This document shows positions 46,768 through 56,925 of a stretch of DNA of 64,000 nt, in pieces; within the stretch, counting starts at the first letter, position 1, and each line of letters starts with the position of its first letter. This DNA comes from Lysobacteraceae bacterium. Lineage in GTDB: Bacteria > Pseudomonadota > Gammaproteobacteria > Xanthomonadales > Xanthomonadaceae. The notes below the pieces were generated by a model. The model was not told where the DNA came from. It made no database searches and was given only the letters and a program-made list of their open reading frames with translations. Where the stretch lies: NCBI GenBank assembly GCA_023954075.1, contig JAMLIV010000002.1, positions 124,001 to 188,000 of the forward strand, given 5' to 3'. Made by a program: the position numbers and the translations under genes.

Positions 46768-47079
46768 TCAGTTATCCCACGGCGGCACACGCACACTCCC
46801 TCCGGGCCGAAGCTCCGGCAAATGTCTTATTATCCCCTCGTAATTCTCGTCGCCCGGATAGTATTTTATGATAGCATCGCCAAGGACGCCATCGGATTCC
46901 GCTCTTAGCATTAATATTATCACTCCATCCTCAGTCATGTGGGCTTCTCCTATGGATTCATTACTCATGGCATGGCTCAACTCGTTATTCTCAAATGGGC
47001 GACCTTGCTCTGGTGTAGACAAATATGACGAGCATCCGGATAGGGCGCATAAGATTAGCAAATTTATAGGGGTCCTCAC
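46768..47079 (-). CDS. Putative lipoprotein immunity protein for the lethal-factor-like tip (copy D)
   Basis: A 103-residue lipoprotein with signal MRTPINLLILCALSGC and lipobox LSGC, then a small acidic domain (EDGVIILMLRAESDGVLG, YYPGDENYEGIIRHLPEL). ATG overlaps the copy D stop as ATGA. I recognise no family. The duplicate at 50065-50439 is identical except that its last 10 residues are replaced after a frameshift, so this copy gives the intact form. A lipid anchor in the envelope fits protection against a peptidase acting in the periplasm. Confidence 0.7.
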   Translation of the reverse strand: MRTPINLLILCALSGCSSYLSTPEQGRPFENNELSHAMSNESIGEAHMTEDGVIILMLRAESDGVLGDAIIKYYPGDENYEGIIRHLPELRPGGSVRVPPWDN

Positions 47080-49005
47080 GGTCTTCTCCTTGACGACCAG
47101 TAATTGGTAAGCGCTGGATGCCGATTCATGTATTCCTGATTTCTTGAGAAATACCCGGCAAAGCTCTCGGCAAAAGCCTCGCTACGCCCAGCCATGCCTG
47201 GTTGAAGATAATAAGATCTTAAATTTCTTCTATCTACTCCATATGAAATATGAAACTCAGTGCTTCTAGATGGATAGCCCGTCGAAAAATCATAAGCGTG
47301 TCCAATCTCATGGAGTGCCATGTTTACACTTCCATGCGAGTGCGCACCTCGGGTCGCGACAATCACAGACTTCGTGTTTGCATCAAACCCGCCAGGAACG
47401 GAATCCCACGTCGCGCCACTCCCCCATCCCCGTGGAGCAACCCCTCGAAGATGGGTGAGGTATTCCGTAACGGACTCACCAACAGCCACATAACTAATAC
47501 CTGCTCGATTCAATTCGGCTAAAACATCCGGGGGAAGCATGCCAAGCGCTTCCTCAAGAATAGTGACATCACCGCCACTCTCGATAACTGGTGGCGGCGA
47601 TGGGCTCGTGTCATTAACATTGCCAGAACCCGCGCCGCTGGCAGCACGCCCAAACGCATAACTAAACGCCGCCGTCACCGCCCCATTGCCGAACTTCCCA
47701 CCCGTCATCACCGAGGTGGTGCCACCCAAGACTGCAACGGTGCCTTGGCGAATCGTCCTTCCAGCTTGCCGATGCCGGGGCTGAGTGCCTGCGTGAATCC
47801 TGCACTGACAAACCCGTGCCCGAACTTGCCGCCCTGCAGGCTGCTCATCACTCCACCGGCTGCCGCATGGGCCAGCACGCCTTGAGCGGCCTTTACACCG
47901 GTAGCGCCTTGGTAGGCGATGCCGATCTTGTTGAAGATTCCCGCACTGAACGCACCATAGATTCCGCCCCCTGAGCGAGTTGGTCTTGGATCGCCTCTGC
48001 TACGAAGCCTCCGGCTATGGCGGCACTGGTGCCTGTCAAACCCGCAGCCCAACCCCAGGCCGCACCGCTTGCCGCCCCACCCGTGTATTGTCGTCACCAC
48101 GATCGCGGCGATCGTACGCCAGTACTTGCTCAGGAAGCTGTACCCGCTCGGGTCCGTCAGGTTCAGCGGGTTGAGCACGTAGCTGTAGGGGTTCCAGTTC
48201 TGCGGGTTGTAGATGTCGGTGATGATCGGGCCGGCCTGCACCATGCGGCCGCCCGTGGGCCAGTAGAGCCGCCTGTTCATGTGGATGGTGTCGTGGCCTT
48301 CCAGGGTGCTCGTGCCCGGTGAAGCCGCGCGGGTGGATGAGCCGGCCTGGCCGGAACGGTGATCAGGCGTGCGCTACCGGCCGTCGGTGCCCGGATCGGT
48401 GTTCGTGCACCGTCACGCTCGATCCGCTGATGCTGCCGATCACCTGCACCGAGCCGAGCCGGTCGCTGAACTGGTGGCGCACCGTACCCGCGCCCGCGGC
48501 CTGGGTGATGCCGCCCACGAGCTGGTCGCCGCTGTAGCTCACGATGGCGGTGCTGCCGATCATGCGACGCCACTGGATCGCACCGCCGGGCTTCTGCAGC
48601 CGCTCCACGGCGCCGATGATCGTGGTCGTGGTGGTGCCGCCCGCGCTGCTGCCATCGTCGATGCGCCGGTAGCGCGCGCCGTCCACGCCGTAGGCAAAGC
48701 GCGCGCGGATCGTGATGTCCGTGGACAGGTCACGCTCGCCACCCGACGCACTTCGGTGGCCTGGTTGAGGGCGTTGTATCTGCAGGCAACCGCAGGCTGT
48801 CCGCGCTGGTCATGTTGCCGCGCGCATCGTGCGTCTTCCCGGCCCGGCCGTAGCCGTCGTACTGGGTCTGCTCGCGGTAGGTGCGTGCGTCCATGGTGCT
48901 GTCGCGGCTGCGGCTGCGGCTGCGATGCGGCGATGGCGCGCACCGGTCACGCCGAAGACGATGCGCGCTGCGATTCGTGACGAGAGAAGGGGCGAGGCTG
49001 GGCAT
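47076..49005 (-). pseudogene. Rhs copy D: lethal-factor-like tip, core broken by frameshifts
   Basis: Near-duplicate of copy E in its leader, shortened core and linker, with several 1-3-nt indels between about 47,740 and 48,800 that split it into at least three frames. From 47,729 to the stop it is open and identical to copy C: GRAASGAGSGNVNDTSPSPP, then a tip of about 175 residues with MALHEIGHAYDFS and SEAFAESFAGYF. HExxH followed about 40 residues later by a Glu in EAFAESF resembles the anthrax lethal factor/ATLF-like peptidase group. The partner gene overlaps its stop as ATGA. Whether the indels are real is doubtful. Confidence 0.7.
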
Positions 49006-49022
49006 GGGCAGCTACTTGAAGC

Positions 49023-49049
49023 GGCGGAATACGCACTGCGGGTTCCGCT
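49023..49049. repeat. REP-like hairpin 2 (copy D leader)
   Basis: GGCGGAATACGC-ACT-GCGGGTTCCGCT, identical to the copy at 45654-45680, as expected from the tandem duplication. Confidence 0.7.
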
Positions 49050-49060
49050 CTACTTGCTGC

Positions 49061-49480
49061 CTATAGCTCTCCAATCAGGGCCTCAAACCTTAACATCGCA
49101 TCTAACATAATCCCAGAAACGGATACTGACAAAGAATAGTCATGTGAATCAATCTCAGCAATTCGGCGGAGTGCAATTGTTTTATGCCAGCAAAAGCGCT
49201 GCGCACCTCCCGCTGGATATAAATTTGCCAAAATTCATTCGCAATTGCGGGTTGTCGGCCTGAGAGCCATGAACACCTACGGTGTCGCGCACCCGACCGC
49301 ACCTTCTAGCAAATCGGATTCGCGGCCACCGCGCATCTCCTGAAACTCGAAATTTCAGATTTGCGGCCTTATACTTCACAACGCCATCTCCACTTCACGA
49401 AGGTGTTTCGGAGAAGCGCTTCCACTCTTCCACGGGAAAGTAGTCGGTAGATCATGGGGGATTGCACCATGATTAATCAT
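49061..49480 (-). pseudogene. Broken duplicate of the 45692-46108 gene
   Basis: Same sequence as the 138-residue gene at 45692-46108 but with several indels (for example near 49185, 49255, 49275, 49378 and 49452), so no long frame survives. Fragments such as KYKAANLKFRVSGDARWPRI are still readable. Confidence 0.7.
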
Positions 49481-49609
49481 GCATGCGCCACCAGACACCA
49501 CGACAATACCAACTCCCGCCGTAACCCGGTGGATTCAACACTGATTCGCAACACCCGCGATTGTGAGGAGGCTCGCCGACCTGATCTGAGCCCTTTCCAG
49601 CGCCTGAAT

Positions 49610-50036
49610 TTAGAGACTGTGTATTTGAGCTTTCATTTTCCGGCCGCCCGGCTTCCGTCACCTGAACAAGCCCGGCCTGCCAGCCAGCACGCCCATCTTC
49701 ACACCACCCTTCACGTAATAGGTTCCGCTGCCTTCTGCCTCCACATCAAGTTGACCAATGCGCCACTTTCAGTCTTGCTTCATAGACGTGCTGACCGGAA
49801 GTGGCATGGATAACGAAGAACGTGCCAAGTTCTTCAACGCACCGAGCTTGACGCCGTTCTCATTAATCGCATAGCTCACACCACCGCCCACGAATGACTT
49901 TTCACGAAAGAAATAGATCGCCGGCATCGTCTTCGGGGATCATCTGCGCGGTCTTTTCAGCATAGTTCGTCGTCGCGCAGCCCGATAGCATTACAAGGAG
50001 AGAGCCAGGGAGATGAGGGATTTCATGGATTTTCAT
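49610..50036 (-). pseudogene. Broken duplicate of the DUF2846 lipoprotein gene
   Basis: Matches 46245-46673 but has many 1-3-nt indels (for example near 49632, 49662, 49725-49740, 49775, 49826, 49919, 49996). The signal region survives only in part and no complete product can be made from this sequence. The density of indels is far above that of the neighbouring identical stretch. Confidence 0.72.
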
Positions 50037-50064
50037 CGCTTTATCCATATTGATTGCTAGAGTG

Positions 50065-50439
50065 TTACTGAGCGACACGGATTTCATTGCCGCTTATTTC
50101 CATCCGCCATCCAACGGCAGAACCCATCTCAGTTATCCCACGGCGGCACACGCAATACCCTCCGGGCCGAAGCTCCGGCAAATGTCTTATTATCCCCTCG
50201 TAATTCTCGTCGCCCGGATAGTATTTTATGATAGCATCGCCAAGGACGCCATCGGATTCCGCTCTTAGCATTAATATTATCACTCCATCCTCAGTCATGT
50301 GGGCTTCTCCTATGGATTCATTACTCATGGCATGGCTCAACTCGTTATTCTCAAATGGGCGACCTTGCTCTGGTGTAGACAAATATGACGAGCATCCGGA
50401 TAGGGCGCATAAGATTAGCAAATTTATAGGGGTCCTCAC
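50065..50439 (-). CDS. Lipoprotein immunity candidate for copy C, altered C-terminus
   Basis: The first 93 residues are identical to the partner at 46768-47079 (signal MRTPINLLILCALSGC). An indel near 50155 changes phase, so the last 10 residues are replaced by about 31 others read through the former intergenic DNA. It overlaps the copy C stop as ATGA. If the indel is an error, the true gene ends near 50127 and equals the other copy. Confidence 0.6.
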   Translation of the reverse strand: MRTPINLLILCALSGCSSYLSTPEQGRPFENNELSHAMSNESIGEAHMTEDGVIILMLRAESDGVLGDAIIKYYPGDENYEGIIRHLPELRPGGYCVCRRGITEMGSAVGWRMEISGNEIRVAQ

Positions 50440-52937
50440 GGTCTTCTCCTTGACGACCAGTAATTGGTAAGCGCTGGATGCCGATTCATGTATTCCTGAT
50501 TTCTTGAGAAATACCCGGCAAAGCTCTCGGCAAAAGCCTCGCTACGCCCAGCCATGCCTGGTTGAAGATAATAAGATCTTAAATTTCTTCTATCTACTCC
50601 ATATGAAATATGAAACTCAGTGCTTCTAGATGGATAGCCCGTCGAAAAATCATAAGCGTGTCCAATCTCATGGAGTGCCATGTTTACACTTCCATGCGAG
50701 TGCGCACCTCGGGTCGCGACAATCACAGACTTCGTGTTTGCATCAAACCCGCCAGGAACGGAATCCCACGTCGCGCCACTCCCCCATCCCCGTGGAGCAA
50801 CCCCTCGAAGATGGGTGAGGTATTCCGTAACGGACTCACCAACAGCCACATAACTAATACCTGCTCGATTCAATTCGGCTAAAACATCCGGGGGAAGCAT
50901 GCCAAGCGCTTCCTCAAGAATAGTGACATCACCGCCACTCTCGATAACTGGTGGCGGCGATGGGCTCGTGTCATTAACATTGCCAGAACCCGCGCCGCTG
51001 GCAGCACGCCCAAACGCATAACTAAACGCCGCCGTCACCGCCCCATTGCCGAACTTCCCACCCGTCATCACCGAGGTGGTGCCACCCAAGACTGCAACGG
51101 CAGTGCCTTGGCGAATCGGTCCTTCCAGCTTGCCGATGCCGGGGCTGAGTGCCTGCGTGAATCCCGCACTGACAAACCCGTGCCCGAACTTGCCGCCCTG
51201 CAGGCTGCTCATCACTCCACCGGCTGCCGCATGGGCCAGCACGCCTTGAGCGGCCTTTACACCGGTAGCGCCTTGGTAGGCGATGCCGATCTTGTTGAAG
51301 ATTCCCGCACTGAACGCACCATAGATTCCGCCCCTGAGCGAGTTGGTCTGGATCGCTCCTGCTACGAAGCCTCCGGCTATGGCGGCACTGGTGCCCGTCA
51401 AACCCGCAGCCCAACCCCAGGCCGCACCGCTTGCCGCCCCACCCGTGTACACCGTCACCACGATCGCGGCGATCGTACGCCAGTACTTGCTCAGGAAGCT
51501 GTACCCGCTCGGGTCCGTCAGGTTCAGCGGGTTGTTGAGCACGTAGCTGTAGGGGTTCCAGTTCTGCGGGTTGTAGATGTCGGTGATGATCGGGTCGGCC
51601 TGCACCATGCGGCCGCCCGTGGGCCAGTAGAGCCGCCCGTTCATGTGGATGGTGTCGTGGCCTTCCGGTAGGTGCCGTGCCGGTGAAGCCGCGCGGGGTG
51701 TGGGATGAGCCGGCCTGGCTGAACGGTGGATCGGGCGCGCCACTGGCCGTCGGTGCCCGGATCGGGCTCGTGCACCGTCACGCTCGATCCGCTGATGCTG
51801 CCGATCACCTGCACCGAGCCGAGCCGGTCGCTGAACTGGTGGCGCACCGTGCCCGTGCCCGCCGCCTGGGTGATGCCGCCCACGAGCTGGTCGCCGCTGT
51901 AGCTCACGATGGCCACGCCGCCGACCGTGCGACGCCACTGATCGCCCTGCCGGCTTCTGCAGCCGCCCACGGCGCCGATGATCGTGGTCGTGGTGGTGCC
52001 GCCTGCGCGTTGCTGTCGTCGATGCGCCGGTAGCGCGCGCTGTCCGCGCCGTAGGCGAAGCGCGCGCGGATCGTGATGTCCGACAAGCCCACGCTCGCCA
52101 CCGACGCACTTCGGTGGCCTGCTGAGGGGCGTTGTATTCGTAGAACCGCAGGCTGGCGCTGGTCATGTTGCCGCGCGCATCGTGCTGGTTGGCGATCGTG
52201 ATCAGCCCGGGAATGAACAGGCTCTGGGTCTGGTGCGCGCTGAGCGTGGCGGAGCTGCTGCCGCTGCCGGGGTTGCCGGCGGTGCCGCAGCCGGCGCGGC
52301 CGGCGGCTGCATTGCGCGAACAGGCCGAACTGGTACTTGCGGTGATATTGCCGAGCTTGTCGTACTGCGCATAGAAGCTCAGGTTCGCGGGCGCGGCGGC
52401 GTCGGGGTTCACGTACGGCGCGCTGGCCGAGTACCAGGTCGTGCCCACGTACTCGAACCAGCCCAGGGTGAGGCGGTCGGCGCCGTCGTACTGGAAGCGC
52501 TCCTTGTAGCGCCCGGCCTCTTCCCGGCTCGTGAGCTGGCCCTTGTTGTCGTAGCCGTAGGCGCTGTTCTGCACGGTGCAGCCGGGCCCCGTGCATACAC
52601 CCACCAGCTGGCCGTTGAGGGCGTTGTAGCTGCGCGCGATGGTGGGGCCGACGCTGGAGCCGCGCCGCTCCACCAGTACCGCGCCGCGCGCGTCCACCTC
52701 GTCCACGGTGGTGTGGAAGGAGGTGCCGCAGCTGGGCGCGGTGTCCGCCTCGGTGGAGTCGCACAGGCGGGTGGCAAAGCCCTGCGTATCGAACTGCTGC
52801 TGGAGCCACCCGCCGCTGGCATCGCGCGTCTTCCAGGCCCGGCCGTAGCTGTCGTACCGGGTCTCTTCGCGGTAGGTGCGCCCGTCCATGGTGTTGCTGG
52901 TGCCATCGCCGATGCGGCGATGGCGCGCGCCGGTCAT
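50436..52937 (-). pseudogene. Rhs copy C: lethal-factor-like tip, core damaged
   Basis: An 833-residue frame is open throughout, but the segment from about 51,680 to 52,100 is read out of phase (Arg/His-rich sequence in place of the Rhs repeats) because of small indels. Both ends are in phase: the start MDGRTYREETRYDSYGRAW and the end with pretoxin linker type 2 and a tip of about 175 residues. The tip has HEIGH at about 756-760 and Glu800/Glu804 in SEAFAESF, as in ATLF-like peptidases, preceded by MLPPDVLAELNRAGISYV. The tip is identical to that of copy D. Without the secretion part it is likely silent. Confidence 0.7.
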
Positions 52938-53008
52938 GCCGAAGACGATGCGCGTGGCGATTCGTGATGAGCGAAGGGACGGGCCGGGTACGGGTGGCTA
53001 CATGAAGC

Positions 53009-53035
53009 GGCGGAATCCGCACTGCGGGTTCCGCC
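53009..53035. repeat. REP-like hairpin 2 (copy C leader)
   Basis: GGCGGAATCCGC-ACT-GCGGGTTCCGCC, same element as at 43007-43033, 17 bp from the end of the copy B partner gene. Confidence 0.75.
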
Positions 53036-53051
53036 CTACTTGCTGCGAAAA

Positions 53052-53709
53052 CTACATAAGTGGATGAGACCACTTGCGCGGAAGACAAACACATCCGAGC
53101 TCCACCTTCTCGAGGAGAGATCCGCACGCCCAGCAGTTCGGGAGAAAGTTCACGTGCAGAAAAAGTTATAGTCACTCCACTCGCGGCAGTTCGGACGATA
53201 GACACCACATTCTCAAGAACAATTTTTTCGAAGAAAGTAGGGAGATCTGCCGTTTGGAACTTGAGTAGTCCAGGCGATCCGCCCAATACTGGTATCGAAG
53301 CACGTATGAGTCCGATCAATTCCGATAGCTCCTGTTCAGACGCTTCACCTGTGACCGGCCGGAAATCTTCAAGAGTCGCGCCCTCACACTTGCGAAAGGC
53401 CAACTGCCACTCCTCTTGATGACGCACAATCTCCGGATCAGAGCGTCGCCCCCTCACTCCGAAGCCATGTACACGAGTAGCACAGATCGCTGGATAGATG
53501 TTCTTCGGTTCCTCATAGGCGTACACAAACCAATCGCTCTCATCGTCGTCCCGTAGCTGCTCCTGCTCGATGTGCCACGGCGATTGAACGCCAGCGGAAG
53601 CAACTAAAGATTCAAGCCGCTCATCAGAAAGCAGACCATGGTGACTTGCCATTGCACACCCTCCAGCAGCGGCCATCAACGCAACTCCAACGGATCTCAA
53701 AAAGAACAT
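53052..53709 (-). pseudogene. Immunity candidate for the copy B tip, frameshifted near its end
   Basis: Duplicate of 43049-43705. Here the middle is intact (HGFGVRGRRSDPEIVRHQEE) but two single-base losses near 53070 and 53098 shift the last 25-30 residues and let the frame run on into the next Rhs leader. The N-terminus is the same lipoprotein-like signal. Combining the good halves of the two copies gives one uninterrupted protein of about 219 residues. Confidence 0.65.
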
Positions 53710-56274
53710 CAGCGATACCCCCCCGAGAGGTTATACAGATCTCTGCCGACTAACGAGCGGGCTGCATCGTAGGACATGATATCACTTCCCGAATTTGAGT
53801 GCGTGCGACAACCTCAACGAATGTCCGAACTCGTGCGCCATCGTTCGGCCGGTCCAGTTTTTGATCGGTGCCAAACGAACTTGAGAGGAGCGAAACGTCG
53901 CCGGTACAAATGCCGCCACTTGACCTGGCCGCTGACCATCGAGTTCAACCGGGTCCACTCGCGATTTGACATTCGAACGGCTTGCCAGTCACCGTCGCTT
54001 TTCACGACACTCATCGAAATCTCGGACCGATGCTGTTACACCCTCGTACGCCGCAGTCGCCCCGTTCCATATCGCGTTCACATCCGCTGCAATTCGAGAA
54101 GCACTCCGGGCTGGGAGACCTCGTTAGTGCACCACGAAGAACCGTTACCCCATCTTCCTCGACGATGGTGATCTTGTTCGCCCACTCTAGATTCGGGGAC
54201 TCCATCGACCAGCGCGCACCAGCTGGATTGCCTGGGCTGGCTCCGCAATCACAGGTTTCTACGCTCGCTGTACGGCTGGCCATGCTCCCAAACGCATAAC
54301 TAAACGCCGCCGTCACCGCCCCATTGCCGAACTTCCCACCCGTCATCACCGAGGTGGTGCCACCCAAGACTGCAACGGCAGTGCCTGGCGAATCGGTCCT
54401 TCCAGCTTGCCGATGCCGGGGCTGAGTGCCTGCGTGAATCCCGCACTGACAAACCCGTGCCCGAACTTGCCGCCCTGCAGGCTGCTCATCACTCCACCGG
54501 CTGCCGCATGGGCCAGCACGCCTTGAGCGGCCTTTACACCGGTAGCGCCTTGGTAGGCGATGCCGATCTTGTTGAAGATTCCCGCACTGAACGCACCATA
54601 GATTCCGCCCCTGAGCGAGTTGGTCTGGATCGCTCCCGCCACGAAGCCGCCTCCAATACTCCAGCCCGCCGCGGCCCAGCTCGTTGCCGCACCTGCCGCG
54701 AGGCCACCCGTGTACACCGTCACCACGATCGCCGCGATCGTACGCCAGTATTTGCCCAGGAAGCTGTACCCGCTCGGGTCCGTCAGGTTCAGCGGGTTGT
54801 TGAGCACGTAGCTGTAGGGGTTCCAGTTCTGCGGGTTGTAGATCTCGGTGATGACCGGGTCGGCCTGCACCATGCGCCCGCCCGTGGGCCAGTACAAACG
54901 CCCGTTCATGTGGATCGTGTCGTGGCCTTCCAGGTGCTCGTGCCCGGTGAAGCCGCGCGGGGTGTGGGACGAGCCGGCCTGGCCGAACGGCGGATCGGGC
55001 GTGCGCCACTGGCCGTCGGCACCGCCGTCCAGACGCTCCTGCACCGTCACGCTCGATCCGTTGACCAGGCCGATCACCTGCACCGAGCCCAGACGGTCGG
55101 TGAACTGGTGGCGCACCGTGCCCGTGCCCGCCGCCTGGGTGATGCCGCCCACGAGCTGGTCACCGCTGTAGCTCACGATGGCCACGCCGCCGACCGTGCG
55201 ACGCCACTGGATCGCCCCGCCGGGCTTCTGCACGCGCTCCACGGCACCGATGATCGTGGTCGTGGTGGTGCCGCCCGCGCTGCTGCCGTCGTCGATGCGC
55301 CGGTAGCGCGCGCCGTCCGCGCCGTAGGCGAAGCGCGCGCGGATCGTGATGTCCGACGAGCCCACGCTCGCCACCCGACGCACTTCGGTGGCCTGGTTGA
55401 GGGCGTTGTATTCGTAGAACCGCAGGCTGTCCGCGCTGGTCATGTTGCCGCGCGCATCGTGCTGGTTGTTGATCGTCACCAGCCCGGGAATGAACAGGCT
55501 CTGGGTCTGATGCGCGCTGAGCGTGGCCGAGCTGCTGCCGCTGCCGGGATTGCCGGCGGTGCCGCAGCCGGCGCGGCCGGCGTAGCCGTACTGCGCGAAC
55601 AGGCCGAACTGGTACTTGCGGCAGAGGTTGCCCAGCTTGTCGTACTGGGCGTAGAAGCTCAGGTTCGCGGGCGCGGCGGCGTCGGGGTTCACGTACGGCG
55701 CGTTGGCCGAGTACCAGGTCGTGCCCAGGTACTCGAACCAGCCCAGGGTGAGGCGGTCGGCGCCGTCGTACTGGAAGCGCTCCTTGTAGCGCCCGGCCTC
55801 TTCCCGGCTCGTGAGCTGGCCCTTGTTGTCGTAGCCGTAGGCGCTGTTCTGCACGGTGCAGCCGGAGCCGGTGCACACGCCCGTCAGCTGGCCGTTGAGG
55901 GCGTTGTAGCTGCGCGCGATGGTGGGGCCGACGCTGGAGCCGCGCCGCTCCACCAGCACCGCGCCGCGCGCGTCCACCTCGTCCACGGTGGTGTGGAAGG
56001 AGGTGCCGCACGCGGCCACCGCATCGGCCTCGGTGGAGTCGCACAGGCGGGTCGGAAACCCGCGCACATCGAACTGCTGCTTGAGCCACCCGCCGCTCGC
56101 ATCGCGGGTCTTCCAGGCGCGGCCGTAGCTGTCGTACTGGGTCTGCTCGCGGTAGGTGCGGGCGTCCATGGTGCTGTCGCGGCTGCGACGGCGATGCGGC
56201 GATGGCGCGCGCCGGTCACGCCGAAGACGATGCGCGCGGCGATCCGTGATGAGCGAAGGGGCGAGGCTGGGCAT
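53709..56274 (-). pseudogene. Rhs copy B: matrixin-like tip, frameshifted
   Basis: The frame from 56274 encodes a full, undamaged partial core (RTYREQTQYDSYGRAWKTRD through PQNWNPYSYVLNNPLNLTDP) and a variant of pretoxin linker type 2 (GGLAAGAATSWAAAGWSIGG). A one-base loss near 54386 (TGCCTGG for TGCCTTGG in copies C and E) breaks it. Further indels near 54030, 54110, 53925 and 53845 disrupt the tip, which otherwise matches the copy E matrixin-like domain. The zinc-motif region is also hit. It ends at the stop overlapping the partner gene. Real decay and consensus error are both possible. Confidence 0.7.
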
Positions 56275-56291
56275 GGGTAGCTACCTGTAGC

Positions 56292-56318
56292 GGCGGAATC
56301 CGCACTGCGGGTTCCGCC
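56292..56318. repeat. REP-like hairpin 2 (copy B leader)
   Basis: GGCGGAATCCGC-ACT-GCGGGTTCCGCC between the copy B leader and about 235 bp (56319-56553) that precede the stop of the copy A partner. That stretch holds no gene I can support; it is unlike the other boundaries, where the partner gene ends close to the hairpin. Confidence 0.75.
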
Positions 56319-56553
56319 TTACTTGCTGGACCTTGATCGGCAGAGCTTGGCACCGCTTCTGAACCGGATTGCCGACAGTCTTGAAGCTGCGCACGGTGAC
56401 GCACTGGCGGCGTAGCAGGCGGCGATCAACAGCCTGCCCGATACGGCTCGGGCGGCGCGGGAACACACGACCGCTGCGCAGAAATAGTTGCCTCGGAAAC
56501 GACGACGCCACACCGCCGGGGTGGGGCTTGGTTGTCGTGGGCCGATGCGGACG

Positions 56554-56925
56554 CTATTCGGCTTGAGCAATTCTAGCGAAAGTGTAAGTCGAACACTCGC
56601 CACGAACTGCAACAACGTCTGCGCTTAGAAGCATTTGCGCGCTCCTTTGCCGCAGGATGAACTGGTGTTCAACCCCTTCGTCGTCCTCGACTGATTTGTA
56701 TGCGACGATCTCAAAATCGCGTTCACGGAGAACAGCAAGGACCTGCTGGTCATCAGTCGAAAATTCGTTGGCCTCACACGGTGCGTCGCCGCTGTCGATT
56801 GCAGCAATAGCGATTCCCAATAGCTCAATGGCACCTGGAGATGCTCTTGGTTCCATAGCAGAACACCCACTCGCCAGCACGAAGCAGACCAGGAAAAGAC
56901 AGCGGCTCAGTCTTCTAGCGACCAC
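56554..56925 (-). CDS. Putative lipoprotein immunity protein for the parent Rhs toxin
   Basis: A 123-residue predicted lipoprotein. The GTG at 56925 gives a clean signal (ARRLSRCLFLVCFVLASGC) with Cys in ASGC as the lipid site, and GGAGAG precedes it at good spacing. A longer TTG frame to 56949 is less likely. The domain has two further cysteines (APCEANEF and GECSTY) and a charged middle. It overlaps the end of the parent toxin gene by 11 nt. I recognise no family. Position and envelope targeting make it the immunity candidate for the metzincin-like tip. Confidence 0.68.
   Translation of the reverse strand: MVARRLSRCLFLVCFVLASGCSAMEPRASPGAIELLGIAIAAIDSGDAPCEANEFSTDDQQVLAVLRERDFEIVAYKSVEDDEGVEHQFILRQRSAQMLLSADVVAVRGECSTYTFARIAQAE

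Larger units (their letters stand above)
44281..51014. repeat. 3.37-kb tandem duplication (two units)
   Basis: Unit 1 (about 44281-47654) and unit 2 (about 47655-51014) share order and sequence: pretoxin linker, Rhs section, leader with hairpin 2, the gene at 45692, DUF2846, the lipoprotein partner and the lethal-factor-like tip. Offsets between matching points are 3,360 in the tip region and 3,369-3,374 in the rest. About 46810-47700 and 50170-51060 look identical except for a few indels at the left end, while about 47740-50150 carries many short indels against unit 1. Confidence 0.82.
41900..54900. repeat. Long direct repeat pair about 10 kb apart (41.9-44.9 kb and 51.9-54.9 kb)
   Basis: The interval from the copy E linker through its tip, partner gene, leader and copy F core (about 41.9-44.9 kb) matches the interval from the copy B linker to the copy C core (about 51.9-54.9 kb). 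The offset is about 10,003-10,004 bp (for example 43705 to 53709 and 42934 to 52937). Coordinates given here span the whole arrangement; the sequence between the two arms is a different set of copies. Confidence 0.75.

Noticed and set aside
56319-56553. Possible gene remnant between hairpin 2 and the copy A partner
   Set aside because: A plus-strand frame reading LAPLLNRIADSLEAAHGDAL is interrupted by stops and I could not link it to any family.
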